A stretch of 64,000 nt of DNA from Favolaschia claudopus (taxonomy: Eukaryota > Basidiomycota > Agaricomycetes > Agaricales > Mycenaceae), in the NCBI GenBank assembly GCA_037176885.1, contig JAWWNJ010000049.1, positions 372,001-436,000 on the forward strand, read 5' to 3'. The notes under the pieces are model-generated. The model saw only the letters and a program-made list of their open reading frames with translations, did not search any database and was not told the DNA's origin. Positions 43,900-54,900 of this stretch are shown here, in pieces. Numbering within the stretch: position 1 is the first letter of the stretch; each line of letters begins with the position of its first letter. The translations under genes were made by a program, and so were the position numbers.

Positions 43900-46050
43900 A
43901 ACCAAAAGCCACCTCATCCGCCAACCTGCAGCTTGCGGGCTTTCAGAGCGAGCCGGACGCCACCAATGACGATGTCAGCCACCTACTAGTACTCATCGCC
44001 AGCCTAGTCTTTCTCCGCGTTTCCTGTCGGCCGCCTGTTGCTCGCTCTCTTTCGTTGCGGACTGTTGCTCGTGCTTCGATATCTCAATAGCACGCGTCCT
44101 CTTCCTGCCTCGCTGCACCTCAATTCGACCACGTTACTTGGCTTACCATCTGACCTCCTCTTACCCTACACTCACTCGCACTCCTCCTTCCGTCCCATCC
44201 CGGTCTCCCCTCTTCACTTATCTTTATTACCTTGCCATTCCTCCCTCGTCGCTCCTCCCTTGATTTACCCTCCTTGATCCGCTCTCACCTGCATCCCATC
44301 TCTCCCACTTTCCTGCCTCAAACTATATCCCGAGCGCCAACGCTCCTCCTCCACAAACGTCCGGTCTTCTGCTTCGTCGACGCGTGCCCCCCTTCCACCC
44401 AGATCCATCTCCCCCCTCGACTCTCGCTCTGCCTCAGAACTCTCGATCCCCATCCCCCTGCTTGCCCCACCTCAAGTCAGTCCTGCTTCTCCCCTGGCCT
44501 CAATCCACTTATCCCCTCTCCTCCACCCCATCTCTCTTCATACATGATATGCATGTTGCCCTCTCCCGCTCGCCGTCGTCGCCTGCCTGCATATACGTAT
44601 ATACAACCCTTCCACGACGCTCTCCCGCCCAGATCGCTGCGATATCCACCCTGCTCCTTACCCTTACCCTCTCCTCCATCCTCAACTTCCTGTTCTCGTG
44701 GATCTGTCGCCCCGCTACTGTCACCTCCACCGCCCTTCTCGCTTTCTACTCCTCCTCCCATACCCCGCGCTTACATATCATACCATACCGCACACGCTAC
44801 GCACGCTCGATACCTCGACTCGTCTCGTTCAATCTTTGCTTTGCTTGCTTTCCATACATGCCATTATATCTCCGTCCTTCCTTCGCTTCGTCCTTGTCTT
44901 GACTCTATACTGTATACTGTATACTCCTCCTCTCTTTGCCCATCTCACACCCCGCTTCACGCCGTTTCGTCTTTCGTCATACATAGCCCTCGCTCCCGTT
45001 CTCGCACTCCGCACGTCCGCACTCATCTCATCTCCGCTCGATATGCGCCAATCTGGGCTCCCCATCGTCTCTAGCCCCGCGTCAAGTCCTCGTCTCCCCA
45101 AGTTCTGCTTGCGCTCCGGTCGCTGAGCTCTCTCAACTAGCCGGGTAAGTCGTTCCCCCCATTGAGCGTCTGCAGTATAGTATACAGTGACTGACCGTGG
45201 TTTTCTTTCCAGCCTCAATGCTTTGGCCGCCTACCGACCCCTTGCAGCTTGCTCTTCGTTGTGTCTTTCTGCCCCATACCTTACCTTTGGCCTTACAACC
45301 TTCATATCCTCCCCCTCTCCCGACTTCCGTCCCTCTTTTACTTCGCCTCGACACCTTATACCCTCTTCCTCGATTCTCTTCTCTTCACTACCTCCTCCTC
45401 TCCTCTACGTCCTCATCGTCCTTCTCCTCCTCCTCCCATCCCTCCCGCTGCAAAGTACCCATCCCCTTCTTCCACGTCGCGCATAGCTGCGACTCCGCAG
45501 CCTCGCTGCTTTTCGTTGTCTCGTACTTACTGTCTTCTTATATTGGATATCATGACATACTCATGACGATTCGACCACTTTCCGCCCCTCGTCCTCTACA
45601 TCCTACACCCTACACCCGACCCGTTGTCCGCTTCCGCTTGCCTTGCGCACAGACAGCTGGTGTATCGAATGACGCTACTACTACATTTACTGTACACGTA
45701 CAGTAAGTATCCATGATCGTCCGCTCCGCCTCTCGCTACCCCGATTCAATTACTGCCCTGCCGCTACTGGTCGATGTCTCCGGCACCGCGCTTATAAGAG
45801 ACAGGCTTGGACTTCCTGGCGCCGCCTGCCTGCGTGCGGCTAAGCTACCGGCTCCCTCTATATGCTCCCGACCAATTGGACATTAATCGGCGCTCCCAAT
45901 GCTCTTAGACTTCAATCCGACAATCCCGGCCCGCCTCCGAGCCTCAGGTCGGCGACGGACGCTTCCTCGTACTCGTCGGTTTACGGTTTGCATACGCATA
46001 CGCATCTGTCCCCGTTCTTCCCATTCGGCGGCGTCTCTGAATGTGAATGT
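43900..46050 (+). repeat. Pyrimidine-rich repeat element C
   Basis: About 2.15 kb, C/T-rich on the plus strand, following array C as elements A and B follow theirs. It is homologous to inverted element D: GTATACAGTGACTGACCGTGG, GGCCGCCTACCGA, ACGATTCGACC, CCCGACCCGTTGTCCGCTTC and GCATACGCATACGCATCTG recur in both in the same order. An intron-like stretch runs from GTAAGTCGTTCC (45146) to TTTCCAG (45212) and is conserved in D. Long overlapping Ser/Pro-rich frames (280, 172, 169 codons) are regarded as compositional. Confidence 0.6.
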
Positions 46051-46472
46051 GAATGTGATACTTGGAATATGTCGCTTGGACTCTCGAAGGAGCGACTCGC
46101 CACCCAAAAGATTAGTCTCGTTCGCTCTGCTGGGCCTAGTTCTCGAGACGGCCGATGTCGACGATAGAAGCAAGTTCACAAATACGATGGAGGGGGCCGA
46201 AGGCAGTCATGGACGCTCTGTATCAAGAGTGGAATGTGGGAAAAATTATGTCTTGCATTCAAAAAGATGAGATATGGAAAGCTGTACAGAAACCCCATTT
46301 TACGCTGTGGCCGTTTCAACACGTTGCCTGCTCGTGAAGTCGTACCACAGAATGAGTGCAAATTTGATAAATAGTCCGGAATCCAGGCCTTCGAGGTTAG
46401 ATTCTTCGTTAATATGGCAAGGACTCGATGCCATCTGCTTCTTCGATCCAACACCGCGAGTCTAAAAAGGTG

Positions 46473-47390
46473 CTATCGGTCAAACAGTATATGATGCAGC
46501 TCGGTCGATGGGCACGAACGAGGGTGTATTTCTTTCCTTTTTCTTTTAGCAATGAATTCTTCTGCATTCTCCCAAAAGTCTCGTTCACCCCTCGTTCCTG
46601 CAAGCCATCCGTTCCATCCGCGATCGGTAGGCCGGAAGTCGAAATAGAAAAAGCGGACGTCCTCGATACGAGGCATATCCTGAAAAGGCCGAAAGATTGG
46701 ATCCACGATGAAAACACGTAGACCGGGGCACATTCTTCGACGGGGGGAATCACTGGGCCGTCACGGTATGAGTCATGGATCATGGCGAGATGAGTCAAAG
46801 CGGGCAGCTGCACTAGAAATGGGGCAAGTCGATGATCCTGCTGCACGCAGAATAAATGCGTCAGCGAGGCAAACATGTTGTGGTGCGGGTCTACATGCAG
46901 GGGCACAAAAATCCAACAGAAGTGCAGTCGGACAAGCTGCATGGCTTCCAAGCTGGGAAGGAAAGCCTCCATCCAGAGTTTGGATTCCACAAGTACAAGA
47001 TTTTGTATGCCGGTGCATGCATCTAGAATCCGACGCAGTTGCTCGATTTCTGTTCTGGATCCGTCTGTTGCGACAGAGCATAGATTTTGCACATGACGAG
47101 AAAAAAACGAGGGAGGCTTTGAGTTTGACTGAATTTTGTGGTAAATGGTTCGGAATGAGCAGGATGATCGATCTCCTCCGCAAGTTACGGTTCTGTATTG
47201 GAATCCATCAAGCCTGAAAGCGTCATTGAGTGCTGACGCTCAAGTCACAAAATTCCCGCTTTTACCACTCGAAAACTCTTCGGGCGACCAGGAGAAGATT
47301 GAGAATTACTTCTGGATACATATATGCGGCAGTTTCGAGGATCTCCCGTTCCAATTCGGGGGGAAGGCGCGGCGACGAGCAGGACGACAT
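46473..47390 (-). pseudogene. F-box/LRR-like gene broken by a frameshift
   Basis: The first exon starts at 47390 (MSSCSSPRLPPELEREILETA then YMYPEVILNLLLVARRVFEW), an F-box-like start. After an intron ending CTTTCAG the protein continues LDGFQYRTVTC.. and KIQSNSKPPSFFSRHVQNL, LDACTGIQNLVLVES, LPALTHLAMIHDSYRDG. Near 46735 the frame breaks (..VEECAP), and the following codons are in another phase (PGLRVFIVDP.. PRIEDVRFFYFDF.. FWENAEEFIAKRKRKEI), ending at 46473. The downstream frame is still clean, so the break is recent or a sequence error. The family is common in agaricomycetes; function unknown. Confidence 0.65.
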
Positions 47391-47653
47391 GGGAGAAAAC
47401 GACAAGATGAAATCGCCCGGGCCGAAAAGCCGAGACGCGCGTTACATCGCGTGTGTGACGTCACGCGTCGACTTCTCAACAAGCCAACATCCGCGCGCGC
47501 TCGGTTACGGGGACGAAGTTACGGAGCGTCCGCAAAATCGTCCAGATCGCTTTATTCGATTACCAATCGCATACGGTCTTACAGTATAAAACTCGCCAGC
47601 TTCCATTCACCCTTTTTCCCAACAAGCTTCCTCATTGAAACTTGAAACTTGAA

Positions 47654-49054
47654 ATGGCTTTCCCTACGCGTAAACTCGCTGGCGTCGACGTCTCTGCAAT
47701 TGGATTTGGCGCCATGGGGATTGGCGGCGCGTATGGCCCTGGCGGGACGGACGAACAGCGATTTGAGGTGCGCTTTCGTCCACGTCTTTCGTTTCTCGTT
47801 TCTGTCGCTAATAGCGTACGCGAAGCTTCTTGACGCAGCGTACGCTGCTGGGTGCACGATGTGGGATACTGCAGACATCTACGGCGACTCTGAGGAAGTT
47901 CTAGGCAAATGGTATAGAAGGTTCCCTCGTTTGATGATTTTCCTCCGATTGATCGCTTTTTCAGGTTCAAGAAAACAGGAAAGCGTTCAGATATCTTCCT
48001 CGCCACGAAATCGGATTCACTTTGGGCGCCGATAAACTCATCAACGGAACTCCTGAATACGCGCGTCAGGCGCTGGAAAGTCGCTCTCTCATCTCGGCTT
48101 GGATAGTGTCGACCTTTATTACCTTCATGTGCGTGTTGCTCCTGGTTGGACAATGGCATGCTTTCTGACTCTTCCCAGCGCGCGGACCCCACAGTTCCCA
48201 TCGAGGTACACTCCCACAGCTTCTAGTATTTTGGCCTAATTCGTTTATAGCACACCGTGCGCGCGATGGCTGAATTCGTCAAGTACGTGTGACCAATTTT
48301 TTTGAACCTACTTCTCATTGATCTTTTTGACTTAGGGAAGGTAAAGTCAAATACCTGGGTCTGTCCGAAGTCTCTGCTGCCACCCTTCGCCGCGCCCACG
48401 CCGTGCACCCCCATCGCCGCCGTCCAAGTCGAATACAGTCCCTTCACGCTCGATATCGAAGACCCCAAGATTGGCTTGCTCGAAACGTGCCGCGAGCTCG
48501 GCGGTTGCCGTGATTGCATACTCTCCCCATCGGACGTGGGCTTCTCAGTGGTCAAATCGTAGGGATTATCTTCTCTCTCTCTCATCCATACTTTGATATA
48601 CTCAACTTACATTGGCACTCGCCAACAGCGCTCTCCCGACGATTTACCAGCAGACGACTTCCGCCGTCAAGTTCCTCGCTACAGCGCCACGAACTTCCCC
48701 AACATCCTCAAGATCGCCGACGGCCTCGCTGAGATTGGCAAGAAGTACAACGCGACGGCGAGTCAGGCTGCCCTTGCATGGCTTTTGCATCAAGGACCGG
48801 ACGTTATTCCCATTCCTGGGACGACCAAGCGCAAGGTTTGCACTGGCTCACCCGATATTTCATGAGTCGATTGATTCATTGAACATCTACTGTAGTATCT
48901 CGAGGAGAATCTCGGAGCAGCGAAGGTCAAGCTTTCTAATGAGGATGTTGCGGCCATTCGCAAGCTTGCGGTCGAGGCGGACGCGTTCCAGGGAGATCGG
49001 TACCCACCGGGTATGACCGAAACCATGTTTGTTGACACTCCTCCGGACGTGTAG
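47654..49054 (+). pseudogene. Aldo-keto reductase with several single-base frameshifts
   Basis: An NADPH-dependent oxidoreductase of the AKR8/AKR13-like type (pyridoxal reductase/yakC-like). The exons give MAFPTRKLAGVDVSAIGFGAM, LLDAAYAAGCTMWDTADIYGDSEEVLGKW (catalytic Asp and Tyr), FKKTGKRSDIFLATK, then GFTLGADKLINGTPEYARQALE, SLSHLGLDSVDLYYLH (catalytic His), [37 protein letters not shown], and the end GPDVIPIPGTTKRK..YLEENL. Joining these needs about five one-base corrections between 48010 and 48530: two missing bases (near 48011 and 48076) and three extra (near 48405, 48502, 48527), mostly at short homopolymers. Before and after this interval all splices keep frame. It is either a young pseudogene or an assembly-error patch; the ancestral gene was a full-length AKR. 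Confidence 0.7.
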
Positions 49055-49547
49055 TGAATATAAGTAATTCGCGGGTCAGATCCAGTACTTTTTTCTGTTG
49101 CGTTGAATGTTCTGTATGATCAGATGTGGAATATGAGTGAGTTATCCTGATATACTCGGTGTAAAACATCTGAATGAGATCAAGTTGAGATATCAACCAC
49201 AGAACAAGTTTATCAGAGTAGCAACTGATAGCGAGACAAGCACACTTGCCACTGATTTCAATCCGAAATGGTGTTGAACGAATTCCGCAAGTGAAATTTT
49301 AATGAGGTCCACATTGAGGTCGGTTGAGTGAGAAATCGCGACTGCAATTGTTCCAGAAAGACCGTTTATATGTGGTGTACAGAATGAATGTGCGAGTAAA
49401 TGTGTGTACGCTCATATTAAAATCCAACTAATCGAAGGCAGACATAAGTAGTCCATGAGATATCCCTGGAGAATTCAGCATCAGCGGAGAAGCCAGAGGA
49501 ATATGTAGGATCGAAATACGAACATTGATCTATCCAAGAAACCCGAT
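49055..49547. other. Intergenic, no gene seen
   Basis: About 490 bases between convergent genes (AKR on plus, small peptide gene on minus). It should hold both 3' untranslated regions. AT-rich, with no repeat or RNA gene recognised. Confidence 0.45.
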
Positions 49548-49894
49548 TCATTTACCCCAAATTTCAGTTGCATCCTGTGTCAACAACGGCACGCGCTTGC
49601 TAGTAACCACATACAATGAATGGTCTGGACATGAAAACGAGGTGAAAAGGCGTACCGGGGGCACTCCGCGAACAACAGCCTCGGGGGCAGCAGCAATTTC
49701 CTTCTTCACAAGTGGCTGGTCAATCTCCTGAAATTATCTCAGCTGCGAAATACTGGGTGCTAGTGACCGAAAGAAAAACGTACAACACGTTTCCACCCAG
49801 GTGCGCCACGCTTCCAGCCAGGTGGTCCTCTTTGCGCAGAGACGGCGACGGCAGCACCGAAGAGGAAGATGAGGGAGGATTGGAGGAGGCGCAT
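49548..49894 (-). CDS. Small secreted Kex2-processed peptide precursor
   Basis: Three exons (49787-49894, 49656-49727, 49548-49574; all introns phase 0) encode 68 residues. A signal peptide (MRLLQSSLIFLFGAAVAVSA) is followed by QRGPPGWKRGAPGWKR, a repeated G(P/A)PGWKR unit in which each copy ends in the dibasic KR of Kex2. The tail is EIDQPLVKK, EIAAAPEAVVRGVPP and DATEIWGK. There are no Cys and no CaaX ending, so it is neither a hydrophobin, a Cys-rich effector nor a basidiomycete pheromone. The layout fits fungal Kex2-processed repeat proteins (KEPs), from which short secreted peptides or cyclic RiPPs are cut. Predicted products are about five residues from the repeats and longer tail peptides. 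The role is unknown. The model is strongly supported by frame across two introns. Confidence 0.7.
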
Positions 49895-50600
49895 CGTCGA
49901 TGATGAATGAGAAAGGTGGAAGTGAATTCGAGTGCCTTTATACCAATTGAGTTTTTCAGGGCGGCGTCGGTTGAGACATTTGACATCAACGCTCATTAAT
50001 TAATGTGTTGTGCCTTGAATTGCCCCTGTATATATGATCGGGGAACTTGGTATTGGCGAGAGGTAGGATCGCTTGCGTGCATTCTGCTTGAAAATTAGAA
50101 TATTGGTGCAATGGGAGTTGGATGAATGCAGACCGTTGCATTGTGTGCCTTCGAAGGCGCTGGAGTACGTGGAATTGCTTCAGATATAAGCAGAATCGCG
50201 GTATGTGGATAAAATTTCCGCCTACCTCATTGACATACAGGGTTACAGACGTCAATATATATTTTCCAACTAAGCCACCAACTCCAAATAAAACTCAGGC
50301 ACGGTCTTGTGCGCGGAGATGACGGAGAGCGAAGGAAATTCTGAGACATGACGAGAGTTTGGAGAGAGTTGAGTGAGACAAAGGGGACGAAGTGAGACCC
50401 CGAAGCTCGGCGTAAGACATTTGCTTCCGTTAGGTAGAATCCGCAGTGGCTTTCTCCTGAACAAGTTATTGAACTTGATAACCCGTCGTCAAAGGTCGTC
50501 AATCCATCGAAGAGGGGAAAAATCAGAACATCTCGCATAGGAGTACACGTACAACATGAACGACAAGGACAGCGAAGCGAGTGTGTGAGCAGAAAATGAA
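49895..50600. other. Intergenic, no gene seen
   Basis: About 0.7 kb between the starts and ends of two minus-strand genes, likely the promoter of the peptide gene (near side) and the 3' flank of the membrane protein gene. Short minus frames (50227-50613) show no resemblance to known families. Confidence 0.4.
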
Positions 50601-51671
50601 TTATTGTTCCCACTCCGACACTCTTCTACGAGTTCCCCTCGAGATTTCCTGCAGACAGCCATGTCGCATACGCAAAGGAGAAATAGCGGTGGTTGTCGCG
50701 GTCTGCCCATGTGTGATTTCCAACGAGGGAAGAGCTATGTACTCGAGCTCTTCGGGCTGCAAATCTGCAGAGTGAGATCCTTCCGAATCAGAGACATTCG
50801 ATTCGGAGACAGTCGGTACGGAGACCACCGTATCGAAGTCAGTGGAATCGGAGCCAGTCGATTCAGTGCCCAGCCGGGTATCCACAACTTCTGTCCATCC
50901 CCCCACAACGACGGGATCGTTTTCGCTCTCAAACCATGCAAGCGATCTCTCATGCGCATCAACTGCCGCGGAAAACAGCGCCTTGCGCACGAAAGGCGAG
51001 AGCACCAGTCCCATCGCGATGGCAATGAACACTGAATCCCAACCTAGATCTCCACCGAGACGGTATATTGGGAGAATGAGGAGCTTCAAGACAAGGTGCG
51101 CAGGCCGAAATACCACACTGTGTAATGGGCGTAGAATGACCCATTTCAAGGGATGAGGCGTTCGGTTGTGGCCGAAGACATAAGGGAAGAGCGGGTGGTA
51201 GCGCATCCACCGCGGGAGAAAGATGCGAGCGAGCGGATTGCGGAGGAGGATGAAGGCAGTGGAGATGGTGCGTTTCTGCGTCAATGTACGACCGAGGGAT
51301 GGGGGCAAGGTGTCGGATAATTTGTCAGGATTGAGGACGCGCAAAATGGATTTGAGATATTCGAAGCTGATCAACCGCGGAGAGACGCGACTCGGGGGAG
51401 TGTTGGTCGTGGAAACTTCTTTTGGGCAGTTGATAACATTGGTGAAGAGAGCCACGAGCGCAGCTGAGGCAAATGCGAAGGAAAGAGTCGCAGAAAGTAT
51501 GAGGCCTTGAATAAAACCGTTTATGAGGCCAGAGCGAAATACGAAAGGAATATGCGTACCGAGCATAGCAAGAATCAAAAGCGTCACGAAACTAAGTGCG
51601 ATGATAGCAAGGAGGAAGGCGGTTGCAGCAACAAAACAAACAATCAAAGCAAGTGCGCTGCATAAAGGCAT
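50601..51671 (-). CDS. Unknown multi-pass membrane protein
   Basis: A single open frame of 356 residues with no recognised family. Two strong hydrophobic regions lie near the N terminus (about residues 6-37, ALALIVCFVAATAFLLAIIA and following, and about 48-80, NGFIQGLILSATLSFAFASA and following). A weaker one lies near residue 220 (DSVFIAIAMGLVLSPFVRK). Between them is a basic stretch with LSDTLPPSLGRTLTQKRTIS and HPLKWVILRPLHSVVFRPAHL, which may lie along a membrane. The last ~110 residues are acidic and Ser/Thr-rich (TESTGSDSTDFDTVVSVPT), probably cytosolic and disordered. The length, uniform composition change and clean start and stop favour a real gene; exons upstream of 51671 cannot be excluded. 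Confidence 0.6.
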   Translation of the reverse strand: MPLCSALALIVCFVAATAFLLAIIALSFVTLLILAMLGTHIPFVFRSGLINGFIQGLILSATLSFAFASAALVALFTNVINCPKEVSTTNTPPSRVSPRLISFEYLKSILRVLNPDKLSDTLPPSLGRTLTQKRTISTAFILLRNPLARIFLPRWMRYHPLFPYVFGHNRTPHPLKWVILRPLHSVVFRPAHLVLKLLILPIYRLGGDLGWDSVFIAIAMGLVLSPFVRKALFSAAVDAHERSLAWFESENDPVVVGGWTEVVDTRLGTESTGSDSTDFDTVVSVPTVSESNVSDSEGSHSADLQPEELEYIALPSLEITHGQTATTTAISPLRMRHGCLQEISRGTRRRVSEWEQ

Positions 51672-52200
51672 TCAGCAGGGTTCAATACGTCGATTGATAT
51701 GTGCGGTTGCGCAGGACATTGACCGTGACTCACATGGAGGAAACAAGCGGGAAGAAACTCAGAGCGCAGAATGTTACACCGATCGACTAGATTCAAAAAC
51801 ATTCAGAGTTCGTTCCACCGCAAATGAAACGTACGCGTCTTACAGTGACAATGGGGCACTCAGCGTAAGATTGCAGTAAAAAATCTTTCGCTGGACGGCC
51901 GTATTCGTCTTCCATTCTGGGAGACAGTTTCAACATCGTGGTATGATTCGCCTTTATTATCCGAAAGAACACACTTGTGAACGAACTCCATGGCAGCGCG
52001 TAGACGATTCGAACAAGAAACTTGGGCGGGGGTGGTGGCCGCGGAAACAGCGAGCGCGTTTGGCGACTGCCGCCTTATATACTGGGCGCTGCGGGATCAT
52101 TGATTGACAGGCTTCTATGTACAGCCACCGATCGGGATTCAAAGATTGTGAGCCTTACGTCAGTGGCGGTGCACACAAATTCGGTCTATGAAGCAACTAT
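51672..52200. other. Intergenic, no gene seen
   Basis: About 0.5 kb upstream of the membrane protein gene and before pyrimidine-rich element D. TTATATACTG occurs near 52074-52083. No gene recognised. Confidence 0.4.
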
Positions 52201-54900
52201 GAAGGCAAAGCGAAAAGCAAAGAAGAACGGAAGGGATAGCGAGGACGACGATAAAGTAGGGAGAGAAACGGCAGCGTGAGGGTGATGACGTCTCCGACTG
52301 CACGAGCGGTGGAGAAGAAGGGGGCCGTCGGCCGACGTGGCAGCACAAGGAGAAGAGCCTGAGGAGCGAAGAAAGACAGTGTATTGTCAGTAGAATTGGG
52401 AGGCGGATACAAGGCGAAGCGGGATATATGGAATATGAGGGACGAGATCGAAGAGGGACGACAACAGAGGGGAGGGCACCGCGAAGGCAAGGAGGAAGGT
52501 GTGGGGGGCCTGAGTGGAATGACGGAGGAAGGAGCGAAAGATGAGGCCGGCAGAGGAGAGAACGGGCAGTGGTTGTGTGATGGGATACCACATGCAGCGA
52601 GAGCGAGAACGGTACTAGAAGGGCGTGGCGTCAAGAAGAGAAGAGCATAGAAAATCAGCGGTAGTGGGCGAGGATGTGGATATCGACGAGGAGAGTGAGA
52701 GCAATATGCAGGTAGGAATGGGATGGATGGAAGATACAGAGATAGCACACTCCGAGACGGGGGCGAATGGGAAGAAAGGGGAGAGATGTGTATGCGTATG
52801 CGTATGTACAGGATAAAGCGGCGGGCGTCGGACGAATTAACGAGGAAACGTTCGACGATAGAGGCGGGTCGGATTCAGGAGCATCATTTGGAGCGCATGT
52901 GCTTGACGATGAGGGAATAGAGGGAGACGCGGAAGCCCAGACAGAGTCGGAAACCGATGTATATGGTTGCGGCCAAAACTTCATGACAAGCCGTAATTTT
53001 GCTCAGTTTCACTCTAGATTGAAGATTCTGAACCGCAGAATGCGGGTTTATAGCCAAAATTTTCATTTCGAGGGGGGGTGTACCGTGGGAAATAAAAACG
53101 CGAAATTTGGTCGAAGGTCAGAAAAAAAAAGTACTCGGATTGGGTTCAAAACAGTTCTGCATTGTCTGGGAGGTTGCAGGAATCTGAATAAATACACCAA
53201 AACCAACATTCGCTGCAAAAGCTAGGGTTTTTTGTGCTGAGGGACCAAAACAGGAAGGTGATTGACGTACACAGCCACCGGGTAATGCCCGGCCCGGCAT
53301 CAAAAGCGCGAAATCCATGTGGGAAAACTATTTTTTGCACTTTTCAAACTTTTGGTCCAGTAGATGTGTAGAGGCATCTCTTCTGATGCTTTCTGCACAG
53401 TTTCAGTAAAATCCCGGCAAAACTCAGGCACTAGTAACGATTTCCAAATCGGGTAAAAAGTTTGTCACGAAGTTCGGTCCGCCACCATAAACGAGCCGCA
53501 TGAAGGGGTAGGCCGTAGGAAGATCTGGCGTGGTGCTGGAGACGTCGACGAGTGGAGGAGGAAGGACAGTAGAATGACGGTGGAAGGGGCGAGACGAGAT
53601 GAGGCCGGTAGAAATATAGAAGGGAGAGAACGGGCGGTGGTTGATAAGATACCAGAGGCAGCGTATGACGGAGGAAGGAGAGAGAGATGAGGCCGGCAGA
53701 GGAGAGAACGGGCAGTGGTCGTATGTTGATGAGATACCACATGTACAGGCAGCGTCAGAAACGCGCCGCACGCAGAAAGATCTGATAATCCTCTTTGCTT
53801 GAAGACGTCGACCGTGGCAACGTGGACGAAGGGGCAGGAAGGGATAGATGGTAAGTAGTGGGTTGGGCATGTGCTTGACGAAGAGGCCCGGGGAGAAGAG
53901 GGAGCCGCGGAGGAAGCCCATAAAGAACCCGCCCGCACGTAGGCAGGGGTGCCAGGAAGATCCGGCGCGGGGCTGGAGACGTCGACGAGGGGGGAGGGTG
54001 GCGGCAAAGCGACAACGGCAGCGGGCAGGAGTAGAGGTAAGTAGTTTTGAGAGGCCAAGAGAGGCGGAGTGGAAGGATACTGGAGCTGTAATTCGACGAC
54101 GATATGCGTAAGGCAAGCGGAAGCGGACAACGGGTCGGGTGTAGAGTGTAGTGTAGAGGACGACGGGCGGGAAGCGGTCGAATCGTCAAGGGTCTAGCAC
54201 GATAGGGGATACAGGAATACAACAGGACAATACGAGAGGACGGAAAGAGGCGAAAGATCTAGAGTCGGAGCTAGCACCGGTGTGCGACATGCAAGAAGGA
54301 GGGTTGGTATGTAAGTACTTTGCAGCGGGAGGGATGGGATGAGGAGGAGGGGGTAGAGGTAGAGAAGAGGAGAGGAGAGGAGAGAATCGAGGATACAAGG
54401 TGTGGAGGAGACCGAGCGGAGGGACGAAAGGGGGAGGTGAGGATGAAACGATAGGGAAGGGAGTGGGGGTACAACGGCACGCAAAGCCAAGGGCAAGGTA
54501 TGGGGCAGAAGGAACACGCTCGAGGGGTTCGGTAGGCGGCCAACGCATCAAGACGAAGAGTTGATCTGGAAACGAAAACCACGGTCAGTCACTGTATACT
54601 GTACACTGCAGATGCCCAACAAGTCGAGTCGACTGGGAACAACGACTCACCCGGGGCTATAGCCAATCGAGAGAGCTCAGCGATAATCAAAGTAAAGTAT
54701 ATCCATCCATCCACCTTCCGCTTGAGGCAATACGTATACATGAACCGAGCGGACGAGGAACCAGAGTGGCCCGTATGATCGAGGATGAGATGAGATGAGT
54801 GTGGGTGGCCGGAGGCGAGAGCGAGAGCTATATATGGAGGACGAAACGGCGTGATGAGACCAGCTGGCTGTGCATCAGCCTTGCCACCTCGCTTACGCCT
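52200..54900 (-). repeat. Pyrimidine-rich repeat element D (inverted relative of C)
   Basis: C/T-rich on the minus strand (G/A-rich as written). On that strand it reads, in the same order as element C, CGCCGTTTCGTC, an intron-like GTGAGTCGTTG...GTATACAGTGACTGACCGTGG...TTTCCAG, GGCCGCCTACCGA, ACGATTCGACC.CTTCCCGCCC, and later GCATACGCATAC.CATCT. It carries about 1 kb not present in C, including a MITE. It stops near a T19 run at 54905. Overlapping Ser/Pro-rich frames are treated as compositional. Confidence 0.55.
52964..53487. mobile_element. MITE-like element with TA target duplication
   Basis: 524 bases bounded by inverted repeats of about 25 bases, TGGTTGCGGCCAAAACTTC and, read inward from the other end, TGGTGGCGGACCGAACTTC, both continuing .TGACA (20 of 25 identical). 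Each end abuts TA (52962-52963 and 53488-53489), the duplication typical of Tc1/mariner-type elements. Its AT-rich interior contrasts with the G/A-rich element D around it and encodes nothing. Confidence 0.6.

Noticed and set aside
44232..45074. 280-codon open frame inside element C
   Set aside because: Low complexity, several overlapping frames, not kept in element D.
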